NCBI RefSeq assembly: GCF_000620665.1
Contig: NZ_JIAU01000013.1
Location: 1-43,015, forward strand
Direction of reading: 5' to 3'
DNA: 43,015 bases
Origin: Sphingomonas sp. URHD0057
GTDB taxonomy: Bacteria; Pseudomonadota; Alphaproteobacteria; Sphingomonadales; Sphingomonadaceae
The notes under the pieces are model-generated. The model had not been told where the DNA came from and ran no database searches. It saw nothing but the letters and a program-made list of their open reading frames with translations. The translations under genes and the position numbers were made by a program. The number at the start of each line of letters is the position of its first letter. The first letter of the stretch is position 1. Below are positions 1-7,810 of this stretch, one piece after another.

Positions 1-2130
1 TCGATCAATGTTGATGCGATTACGGAGAATGGCGGGTCGGCGACGGCGTATGGCATCCGGGTCACGTCGAATGGCGTGACGGTTCCGCTTGCCGGCGATG
101 TCACCACGATCGAGAATTCGGGCGACATCATCGTCCGCGTCTCGACCGACGGCGGGACGACCTTCCACCGCGGCACCGCGATCGACGTGACCGACGCTCC
201 CAACCGGTCGGTGATCAACCTCCTGTCGGGCAGCATCTTCGGCAACATCGAGCTGCAGAGCGACGCCGACACGATCAACGTCACCGGCGGCGAGACCTTG
301 TTCAACGGCATCATCAACTCGAGCTGCCTGCCGGCGGCCGGGGTGGCGGCGGGAACCGGCGGCGGCGCTGCCGACAGCCCGGCGCTGAGCTCGTGCGGTG
401 TCGGCACCATGAACATCAACAACGGCGGCAACTTCCACCTCCAGATCGATCCGGTGGATGGCCCGTCCTATGTGTTCATGAACACGCTCGACCTGCGCGC
501 TCCGGTGGTGGTGGCTCCGGCCACCAGCGCTCCGGGGACGATCACCTTCGATCTTCCAGGCGCGGTTGCCGGCGAGGTGCCGGTGGGCACCTATCCGCAG
601 GTGTTCGTCGAGAATGCGTTCCTCGACGGCACGCTGGTCGCGAACCTCGCTCCGGGGACGTTGTTCGACACCACGGTCTATCAGAACGTAATCGACGCCA
701 ACGTCCGCACCGGGACCTTCGACCAGTGCATCATCGGCGGCATTCCGGCCGACTCGCTGCTGCTCGACTTCGGCTGCGTCTACGACAACCAGAACAACGT
801 CGATCTGGCGCTGACCCGGGTGCCGTTCAACGAGGTCCCTGGCCTCAACAACAACGGCGAGCAGGTCGGCGAGGGCCTCGAGTGCCTGTTCGACGTCACT
901 TTGACCGGCGGCTTCGCGGATCTGCTGAGCGACCTGTTCCTGATCACCGACCCGGTGAACTACAACATCGCGCTCAACCAGCTCGCCGGGGCCAGCTACG
1001 CCAACTACCTGCAGTCGTTCTCGTCGCTGGGTGTCCATTATAACGACATCCTCGACCATGCGACGAGCTGCGAGGTTCCGGCGCTGGCCGGCTCGGTGCT
1101 TGAGTGCCGCGCCTCCTCGCCGATCCACGTCTGGGGTCAGCTCGACTATCAGACGAGGAAGGCGGACGGCGACAGTGAAGCCGGGACGATGAAGGCGAAG
1201 CGGTTCACCGGTCTGCTCGGCGTCGATGCGAGCGTCGGCAACGCCGCCATCCTCGGCGTCAGCGCAGGCATGGTCACCAACCACACCCGCGACCATCTGT
1301 TCGGCGACAAGGTCGATGCCGACGGCATGCAGGTCGGCGCCTACGGGGTGTACGATCCGGGCGCCTTCTACGTGAAGGGCGTGGGCACCTACAGTTGGTA
1401 CGACGGCGACAGCCGCCGTCATATCGACTTCGCCGGCCTTGGCACCGGGACCAGCTTCGCCGCCACGGTCGACGGCGATCCGGACGTCAAGATGTACACC
1501 CTCGGCCTCCATGGCGGCGCCCGGTTCCCGATGGGCGGTGCCTCGGTCCTCACGCCGTACCTCAACCTCGATTACGTCCACGCCAAGATGGACGAGTTCA
1601 TCGAGACCGGAGGCACCGGCGCCGAGCTTCACCTGGGCAACAACAAGTCCAGCCACACCTTCCTTACCGGCGGTGTGAAGTGGGCGACCCAGATGGGCGG
1701 CGTGGTTCCGGAAGTGAACGTCGGCTACCGCTACCGCTTCGGCGAACGGCGCACCGACATCTCGGAAGCGTTCATGTGCCAGATCGACACCTGCGCGTTC
1801 GACGTGGTGTCGGCGGCCCAGAAGCGCGGCTCCATCCTCGCCGGCCTCAGCATTGGCGGCAAGATGGGCCCGGTCGACGTGAGGGTCGGGTACGAGGGCG
1901 AGTTCAACGGCGACATCAAGAGCCACAGCGGGAACTTCAAGTTCGTGCTGCCGCTCGGTGGCCACGCGGCTCCGCCGCCGCCGCCACCGCCGCCGCCTCC
2001 GCCCCCGCCACCTCCGCCGCCGCCGGCAACCCAAACCTGCCCCGACGGCTCGGTGATCCTGGCGACCGACACCTGCCCGGCACCGCCGCCACCCCCGCCG
2101 CCGCCACCACCGGCGCCTGAACGCGGGTGA
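1..2130 (+). CDS. Autotransporter, C-terminal part with beta-barrel and polyproline tail (5' end outside window)
   Basis: The frame is open from base 1, so the start lies upstream; the GTG at 76 is only an internal codon. The first ~300 visible residues are Gly/Asn/Thr-rich with repeated short strands, typical of a passenger beta-helix. Roughly 330 residues follow with alternating hydrophobic strands and aromatic girdles, ending near 'FKFVLPLGG', which fits an autotransporter barrel and its terminal beta-signal. Instead of stopping there, the protein continues with 18 consecutive prolines (1972-2025), a short segment with two Cys (TQTCPDGS and TDTCPA), 10 more prolines (2083-2112) and the end APERG. 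By family knowledge it would insert in the outer membrane and expose or release its passenger. The stop TGA abuts the stop of the convergent peroxidase gene. The passenger's role is unknown. Confidence 0.85.
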   Translation, partial: SINVDAITENGGSATAYGIRVTSNGVTVPLAGDVTTIENSGDIIVRVSTDGGTTFHRGTAIDVTDAPNRSVINLLSGSIFGNIELQSDADTINVTGGETLFNGIINSSCLPAAGVAAGTGGGAADSPALSSCGVGTMNINNGGNFHLQIDPVDGPSYVFMNTLDLRAPVVVAPATSAPGTITFDLPGAVAGEVPVGTYPQVFVENAFLDGTLVANLAPGTLFDTTVYQNVIDANVRTGTFDQCIIGGIPADSLLLDFGCVYDNQNNVDLALTRVPFNEVPGLNNNGEQVGEGLECLFDVTLTGGFADLLSDLFLITDPVNYNIALNQLAGASYANYLQSFSSLGVHYNDILDHATSCEVPALAGSVLECRASSPIHVWGQLDYQTRKADGDSEAGTMKAKRFTGLLGVDASVGNAAILGVSAGMVTNHTRDHLFGDKVDADGMQVGAYGVYDPGAFYVKGVGTYSWYDGDSRRHIDFAGLGTGTSFAATVDGDPDVKMYTLGLHGGARFPMGGASVLTPYLNLDYVHAKMDEFIETGGTGAELHLGNNKSSHTFLTGGVKWATQMGGVVPEVNVGYRYRFGERRTDISEAFMCQIDTCAFDVVSAAQKRGSILAGLSIGGKMGPVDVRVGYEGEFNGDIKSHSGNFKFVLPLGGHAAPPPPPPPPPPPPPPPPPPATQTCPDGSVILATDTCPAPPPPPPPPPPAPERG

Positions 2131-3013
2131 TTATGCCGGGGCGGGCGCTGCGGTGGCTTGGGCGGCAGGACCGGCTTCGCCGAGAAAGGCCGACGAAGGA
2201 ACGAAGAACAGCGTTCCGGTGACCGCCCGGCTGAAATCGAGCAGGCGGTCGTAGTTTCCCGGCGGATCACCGACGAACACCGAACGGCATGTTGTCGCGC
2301 ACGATCTTGAGCTCGTTGCCCTGCCCATCGTTGATCGAGGTCAGCACATTGTGCGCGAACGGTTGCTTGGCGGAGTCCCCGAACTCGATGTTCGACAACT
2401 TCTCGCGGCCGATGATCCCCTCCTGCCGCTCAACCGACAGGCTGTTCCATGCCTTGAGGTCGTGCAGATATTTTTGAACAATCACATAACTTCCGCCCGC
2501 GAAAGCCGGGTCTTCGTTGCCGATCAGCACGGCGTCGATGCCGTCCTGCCCGACCGGGTTCTCGGTCCCGTCGACGAAGCCGAGCATGTCGCGCTGGTCG
2601 AAGAATTTGAAACCGTGGGTCTCGTCCACCACGGCCACCGCGTCGCCAAGTCGGGTCATGAGCTGCATTGCCAGCTCGAAGCACAGATCCATGCTCCGCG
2701 CCCGTATGTGAAAGAGGATGTCGCCCGGCGTCGCTACGGCCTGATGGCGCCCATTGATCTCGCGAAACGGGTGCAGCTCCGTGGGCCGCGGCTGACCGAA
2801 CAGCCGATCCCATGCGTCGGAGCCAAAGCCCATGATGCACGAAAGCCCGCCATCGAGGTTGCGAAAGCCGACCGCCCGGACGAAGCCGGCGAGGTCGCCG
2901 CACATGGATCGGACGGCGTCGAGGCATTCTTCGCCCCCGTTGACCGTCGCCACCAGGAAGATTGCCGCGCGCGACAGCTTTCCCGCAACGGCTTGGCTCT
3001 CGACGCTAGTCAC
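2131..3013 (-). pseudogene. DyP-type heme peroxidase, broken by an internal deletion and frameshift
   Basis: The first reading frame (GTG at 3013, with AGGGG upstream) gives 248 residues and stops at 2267. It has the DyP-family GxxDG motif (GFVDG, residues 145-149, Asp148), a likely proximal heme His221 and the active-site Arg239 in IVRDNMPFG. After MPFG the frame runs into VRR-stop. The family's next part appears only in another minus-strand frame, as FVGDPPGNYDRLLDFS..TGTLFFVPS, ending at 2131. Intact type-B DyPs have about 25-30 residues (an EFGTYFIGY-like stretch) between these blocks; they are absent, so this is a deletion plus frameshift near 2278-2285, not a simple indel. The known activity would be H2O2-dependent oxidation by a heme peroxidase. 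Catalytic residues precede the break, but the C-terminal fold is damaged. An assembly error is possible. No encapsulin gene is adjacent. Confidence 0.8.
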
Positions 3014-3236
3014 TTACGGTTCCCCTGACAGCACGGCACACCGCCTCCATCTCGCTCGATCCTGCGATGAGTAATGCCAGGCGGCGAGGCGGCGCAACCG
3101 CGGAGCAAGAGTTGACCCGATTGCGGTCGTGCGGGCGGGGGGCTCCTTGTCCCCGTTGAACGGGGCCGGTGCGGCGGTTGCACGCCACAATTCGGATAAT
3201 TATGTTCCGCTAAATAGTTGGTATAAAAGATAAAAA

Positions 3237-3312
<76 letters not shown>

Positions 3313-3576
3313 ATGCCGTGAGGCGCTGCCCGCGGCCGCGGCCTTGCGAGGCGGCGCGCCGGTAGCATGGGCGCAGATGGGGCGCAACGCCGATCTGGTC
3401 AAGGTCGGGCAAGCGATGTCGTGCACCAGGCGCCCAAGACCTTCGATTCATCCCGTCCAATTCGATTTTGCTCGAACTCTTGGTGGTCCCGGCGCGCTCG
3501 TTAATAGGGCATTCAGCCGTAAGCGGCGAACGTTTCGGCTCCACAACCACGGTGCATTGGGGGGCGGGGGTTGAGT

Positions 3577-4077
3577 ATGTTCGGACGCGCGGCAGCAACG
3601 GTCTGCTGCGCTTTTTTGTTGACCGCGCCGGTCGCGGCCACGGCACCGTCGCGCTCCGCGCCCGATTGCCCGCTCCACATCGGTGGGCGCGATAGCAGCT
3701 TGAAGCAGCTGTCGGGCAAGGTCGTGTACGTCGACTTTTGGGCATCGTGGTGCGTATCGTGCATCGCCTCCTTTCCGTTCATGGAGCGGATGCGCCGCGA
3801 GCTCGGCCCGCGCGGCCTCGAGATCGTCGGCGTCAACATGGATCAGAAGCCGAGCGATGCCGCGCGTTTCCTCGCGCGTCACCCGGTCAGTTTTGCGATC
3901 GCGAGCGGCGCCAACGATCCATGCGCGAAGCGCTTCGGGGTCAAGGCCATGCCGTCGACGTATATCGTCGACCGCCACGGTAACATTCGCGCGATTCATT
4001 CGGGCTTTCGGCCCGACGAGGCCGCCGGCCTCCGCGGCGCGATCGAAAAGCTCCTGGCCGAGCCGCTGAACCCATGA
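3577..4077 (+). CDS. TlpA-like thioredoxin-fold protein, exported
   Basis: The protein has 166 residues with an N-terminal hydrophobic signal segment (ATVCCAFLLTAPVAA) and one thioredoxin fold. The redox motif is W-C-V-S-C (Cys59 and Cys62, codons 3751-3762), preceded by VYVDFWAS. The cis-proline loop is AMPST, followed by YIVDRHGNIRAIHSGF, as in TlpA/ResA-type periplasmic thiol-disulfide proteins. ATG at 3577 is chosen over TTG at 3571 because a G-rich Shine-Dalgarno-like run (GGGGCGGGGG) ends six bases before it. It overlaps the DUF4266 gene by 4 bp (ATGA), so the two are probably translationally coupled. It is the first gene of the TlpA-DUF4266-DUF3570-ApbE set and is a candidate thiol reductant for the Cys-containing tail of the next protein (inference). 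Confidence 0.88.
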   Translation: MFGRAAATVCCAFLLTAPVAATAPSRSAPDCPLHIGGRDSSLKQLSGKVVYVDFWASWCVSCIASFPFMERMRRELGPRGLEIVGVNMDQKPSDAARFLARHPVSFAIASGANDPCAKRFGVKAMPSTYIVDRHGNIRAIHSGFRPDEAAGLRGAIEKLLAEPLNP

Positions 4078-4292
4078 CGCCGTCGCTCCGTACGATCATC
4101 GCAGCGCTCGCGCCGTTGCTTGCCTCGGCCTGTGCCTCGGTCGAGCCGTGGCAGAGGGGCACGCTGGCCAAGCCGCACATGGCGCTCGATCCGCATCCGC
4201 AACGCACCGCGCTCCTCGCTCATGTGCGCGCGGCGCGCGAAGCCGCGTCCGGCGGAGTGACCAAGGACGGCGGAGGTTGTGGTTGTGACTGA
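4074..4292 (+). CDS. DUF4266-family small lipoprotein with GGGCGC tail
   Basis: This 72-residue protein starts with a lipoprotein-type signal (LLASAC, Cys20). The mature part contains the PWQRG..L..P.MAL.P motif and REAASGG and ends in GGGCGCD, the pattern I associate with DUF4266. After lipidation it would be a membrane-anchored peptide of about 50 residues with two free Cys separated by one Gly at its very C-terminus. It overlaps the thioredoxin gene by 4 bp and the DUF3570 gene by 8 bp, so it sits in a tight operon. The function is not established. A C-terminal CxC could bind a metal or be a substrate of the neighbouring thioredoxin (inference). Confidence 0.82.
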   Translation: MTPSLRTIIAALAPLLASACASVEPWQRGTLAKPHMALDPHPQRTALLAHVRAAREAASGGVTKDGGGCGCD

Positions 4293-6900
4293 GCGCGACA
4301 CCTGCAGGCGCACACTCCAGGCCCTGACCGCGGCCGCTCTCGCCCTTCCCGGCATGACCGCCGCGAGCGCCGCCGAGCCGCCGTCGTTCAGCGTCGAGTT
4401 CGGCCATTACGAGGAGGGCAAGCGGGACCTCGACGGACAGAGCTATTCGGAGCTCAAGCTCAAGCCGCTCGAGGTCGACAGTTTCTCGCTGGAAGGCGTG
4501 ATTCCGATCACCGGCCGGACGACGTTCAAAGGGCATTTCGCGCAGGATAGCTGGTCGGGGGCGACGCCGGTCGTTTCGCTGCCGAGCGCCGCGGTCGCAG
4601 CGCAGCTGCTATCGGGGGCGTCCAGTCCCAATTTCTATTACGTCGATGCGAACGATCAGCCGGTGGTGGTCGACTTCAACGACTACGACCCCGACACCAA
4701 CACCTACGGCTTCGCGCCGCATCCGGGGCTGGTCCACATCATGGCCTCAGCGTCGCCGGAGACGCGGCGGCAGTGGGACGGCGCGGTCAGTCATGAGTGG
4801 GACAATGCCGAGGCCAGCATTGGTGCCGGCCTATCCAACGAGCACGATTATCTGTCTCGCTTTGCCAGTGCGTCGGGCAAGTTCTTCTTCAACCGCAAGC
4901 TGACGACGCTCAACTGGGGCGTGAGTGCGACGCGCAACCGCATTCGCGCGTCGATCGCCGCCAACAGCGCGGCCGACGCCGGAAACTACACGGACCAGAT
5001 TCGCGATTATCACGGACAGCCGACGATCTTCGCCAAGCGCAAGGACTATGCGGCCAATCTCGGCATTACCCAGGTGCTCAACCAGAATGGGTTGGTACAG
5101 GCGGACGTCAGCTTCACCCGGTCGAGCGGGTTTCTCGAGAATCCCTACAAAGCTGCATTGCTCGCGTTCGACGATCCTGACGGCTTCGTCGACGGCAACG
5201 GCCTTCGATACATCGCCATCAAGGGCTCGCTCGAGCAGCGACCCGACCTGCGCAACCAGTGGGCCTTCAATCTCCGCCTTGCGCAGCATTTCGCGCCAAC
5301 CGACGCGGCGTTGCACCTCAATTACCGCTATTATCGCGACGATTGGGGCATCCGCGCGCACACTGCCGAAATTTCTTTCGATCAGCCGCTCGCCGGCGGG
5401 TGGCTGATCACGCCAGGGGCGCGATATTATTCGCAGACCGCGGCGAGCTTCTATGCGCCGTTCTTCCTGTTCCACGAGCCTTATCCGGCGCACCCCGGCG
5501 GACCGCTCGATCGGACCCAGATTCCGCTCAAATATTTCTCGAGTGACGAGCGCCTGTCGGCGTTCGGAGCGCTGAGCGGCAGCCTCGCCGTGCAGAAGAG
5601 CCTCGCCAATGGTCTCGCGCTCCATGTCGCGTACGAATATTACGTCCACAAGGGCGATCTGAAGCTCGGCGGCGGAGGGGAGCCCGGCTACGCCGACTTC
5701 CATTCGTCGCTCGTCACCGCCGGGCTCGTCATGGATTTGGCGAAGCGGCAGGACGCGCTCTTTTCCGCCTCTGGAGGCGAGGAGGATTCCGCGATCGCGC
5801 CGCAATTCCTGACGTTGCGACCCGCAGCGACGCTGCTGCCCGATATTCCCGCGCGGGCGGGAGCGATCTCGCTCAGCGCCGCCTATTCGGGGACGAGCGC
5901 CAAGGGCCTGCGATTCCACGGACACGGAGTCGCGCCCGAGGACCTCATCGCCAATGCCTGCGGGGCGACGCCGTGCACGCTGGTGCCGCTGTCGAGCAAT
6001 GCGCACGAAATTGCCTTCACCATCGCTTATGCGCTGACGCCGCGGCTGAGCCTGATCGCCGAGCCCAGCTACGTCGACCGGACGATGACGTTGGTGCGGG
6101 CGGACTCGCTCACCGGCGCGGCCGCCGTCGGGCCAATCGCCGGGGGTCCCGACGGGAGCGGGCGACACAGCGGCTCCGAATGGGGCGACACGCGGCTGCT
6201 CGGCGCGGTCAATCTCGTCTCCAACGATGCGACCAGCCTTCAGCTTGGCGCGGGCGTCAGCGTGCCGACCGGACAAGCCGGCCGCAAGTTGAACGGCAAG
6301 ACCGACTTCGTCGGTTACGGCCTTCAGACCGGGAGCGGCACCTGGGACGCAATCGCCGAGCTCGACGTCGAGGCGCATAGCGGTCCATTCACCGCCGGGA
6401 TGGCGTTCAGCGGGGTTGAGCGGTTCCATGCCAACCGGTTCGGCTATCGGCTTGGCAATGCGGGGAAGGCGGACGTGTGGCTCGCCGGGGCCGCGACGCC
6501 GTGGCTCAGCCTCTCCGGGCGCCTCCAGTTCACCGCTCAGGGCCGCATCCGCGGCGCTTACAAGGATCACCTCGAGACCAACGTTCCATTCACCGAGCTC
6601 CAGCAAGTCGACTATGACGTCAACGGAGATGGCGTGGTCGATTCTCAGGACGTCGCGGAGGTCACCGTGTATCGCGATGCGCTCGTGCCGCACGTGGTCG
6701 CCTCGGCGGACGACTTGCCCACCAACCAAGGCGGACACGAGCTCGATGCAGGAGTGGGGGTCACCGTTCATCCGTCCGCGGGGCCATGGAAAGCCGACCG
6801 GTTGAGCATCGAATGGCTGCAGCCTGTTTCAACGAACCTCAACGGCTATCAGCTCGCGCGCCACGGGACGCTCAACGCGCGGGTGACGATCGCGCTTTGA
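4285..6900 (+). CDS. DUF3570-family outer-membrane barrel with flavinylation motif
   Basis: The protein has 871 residues. GTG at 4285 lies eight bases after CGGAGG; the in-frame GTG at 4279 is only two bases from it and less likely. A Sec-type signal ends near ASA-AEPP. The rest is mostly alternating amphipathic strands with aromatic residues, as in a large outer-membrane barrel. Near the N-terminus is D-S-W-S-G-A-T-P (Asp88 to Thr94 from this start), which matches the DxxSGAT consensus that ApbE modifies by attaching FMN to Thr; an incomplete second copy, LLSGASSP, follows. Near the C-terminus D-V-N-G-D-G-V-V-D-S-Q-D (nt 6616-6651) resembles a calcium-binding EF-hand/dockerin loop. The apbE gene follows 10 bases later. 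A surface or periplasmic redox porin-like role is inference; the family has no assigned function that I know of. Confidence 0.85.
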   Translation: MTERDTCRRTLQALTAAALALPGMTAASAAEPPSFSVEFGHYEEGKRDLDGQSYSELKLKPLEVDSFSLEGVIPITGRTTFKGHFAQDSWSGATPVVSLPSAAVAAQLLSGASSPNFYYVDANDQPVVVDFNDYDPDTNTYGFAPHPGLVHIMASASPETRRQWDGAVSHEWDNAEASIGAGLSNEHDYLSRFASASGKFFFNRKLTTLNWGVSATRNRIRASIAANSAADAGNYTDQIRDYHGQPTIFAKRKDYAANLGITQVLNQNGLVQADVSFTRSSGFLENPYKAALLAFDDPDGFVDGNGLRYIAIKGSLEQRPDLRNQWAFNLRLAQHFAPTDAALHLNYRYYRDDWGIRAHTAEISFDQPLAGGWLITPGARYYSQTAASFYAPFFLFHEPYPAHPGGPLDRTQIPLKYFSSDERLSAFGALSGSLAVQKSLANGLALHVAYEYYVHKGDLKLGGGGEPGYADFHSSLVTAGLVMDLAKRQDALFSASGGEEDSAIAPQFLTLRPAATLLPDIPARAGAISLSAAYSGTSAKGLRFHGHGVAPEDLIANACGATPCTLVPLSSNAHEIAFTIAYALTPRLSLIAEPSYVDRTMTLVRADSLTGAAAVGPIAGGPDGSGRHSGSEWGDTRLLGAVNLVSNDATSLQLGAGVSVPTGQAGRKLNGKTDFVGYGLQTGSGTWDAIAELDVEAHSGPFTAGMAFSGVERFHANRFGYRLGNAGKADVWLAGAATPWLSLSGRLQFTAQGRIRGAYKDHLETNVPFTELQQVDYDVNGDGVVDSQDVAEVTVYRDALVPHVVASADDLPTNQGGHELDAGVGVTVHPSAGPWKADRLSIEWLQPVSTNLNGYQLARHGTLNARVTIAL
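4546..4566 (+). other. Predicted FMN attachment site (DSWSGAT) in the DUF3570 protein
   Basis: Codons 4546-4566 read Asp-Ser-Trp-Ser-Gly-Ala-Thr. The DxxSGAT pattern with an acceptor Thr is the known ApbE target in NqrB/NqrC/RnfG-type proteins. Placing the motif after the third predicted strand would put it in an external loop, assuming a periplasmic N-terminus (inference). Confidence 0.65.
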
Positions 6901-6910
6901 GCGGCGGCGC

Positions 6911-7810
6911 ATGAGCGGCGCCGAGCCCTACCGCCGGACGTTCAAGGCGATGGGCTCGCCGTGCGAAATCCAGCTGTTCGCGCGCTCGAACCAAGCGGCG
7001 GAGGAAGTGGCGCAAGCCGGAATCGCCGAGATCGAGCGGCTCGAGCAACTCTATTCGCGGTATCGAAGCGACAGCTTCCTCTCCGACATCAACCGGGCCG
7101 CGCTTGCCGGCTCGGCGATCGCGGTCGACGATGAGACCGCGCACCTCCTCGATTATGCCGACACCTGCTTTCGCCAGAGCGACGGCCTATTCGACGTCAG
7201 CTCGGGAATTCTGCACCGCGCGTGGGACTTCAAGAGCGCTAAAGCGGCAAAGCAGGATGAGCTCGACGCGCTGCTTCCGTTGGTCGGTTGGGACAAGGTC
7301 GAATGGACGCCGCCGATGCTGCGCTTCCCGGTGCCGGGCATGGAACTCGATTTCGGCGGCGTCGTGAAGGAATATGCGGTCGACCGGGTTGCCACGCTGT
7401 TGCTCGACCGCGGCATCGACAGCGGCTTCGTCAACCTCGGCGGGGACGTCCGCGTGATCGGCCCGCGCCCCGGCCGCGATCCTTGGCGCGTCGGCATCCG
7501 TCATCATCGTTTGCGCGACGGCATGGCCTCACTGGTCGAGATTGAGCGCGGCGCGCTCGCCAGCAGCGGCGATTATGAGCGCTGCATCGTCGTCGACGGC
7601 GTGCATTACGGCCATATCCTGAATCCCACGACCGGGTGGCCGGTGCGCGAGCTCGCGGCGATCAGCGTCATCGCCGACCTGTGCGTGGTCGCCGGGAGCG
7701 CGGCGACGATTGCCATGCTAAAGGACGAAGACGGTGTTGGCTGGCTCACCGGGCTTGGGCTGCCGCATCGCTGGACCAATGTGGCGGGGCAGAGCGGCGG
7801 CGAGATCTAG
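6911..7810 (+). CDS. apbE: FAD:protein FMN transferase (ApbE family)
   Basis: This 299-residue protein covers the whole ApbE domain: RTFKAMGSPCEIQLF at the start, ELDFGGVVKEYAVDR in the middle, NLGGDVRVIG, and the C-terminal signature SSGDYERCIVVDG..YGHILNPTTGWPV. ApbE enzymes transfer FMN from FAD to a Thr or Ser in target proteins, using Mg2+. The neighbouring DUF3570 protein has such a target motif, so it is the likely substrate. No signal peptide or lipobox is visible at ATG 6911, and no start codon lies further upstream in the open frame. That is odd for an enzyme with an exported target: either it acts in the cytoplasm or the N-terminus differs. Its stop overlaps the stop of convergent rodA in a shared CTAG. 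Confidence 0.92.
   Translation: MSGAEPYRRTFKAMGSPCEIQLFARSNQAAEEVAQAGIAEIERLEQLYSRYRSDSFLSDINRAALAGSAIAVDDETAHLLDYADTCFRQSDGLFDVSSGILHRAWDFKSAKAAKQDELDALLPLVGWDKVEWTPPMLRFPVPGMELDFGGVVKEYAVDRVATLLLDRGIDSGFVNLGGDVRVIGPRPGRDPWRVGIRHHRLRDGMASLVEIERGALASSGDYERCIVVDGVHYGHILNPTTGWPVRELAAISVIADLCVVAGSAATIAMLKDEDGVGWLTGLGLPHRWTNVAGQSGGEI

Noticed and set aside
4831-6771. Open frame of 646 codons opposite the DUF3570 gene
   Set aside because: Composition is that of an antisense shadow, with no signal or motif and no ribosome binding site.
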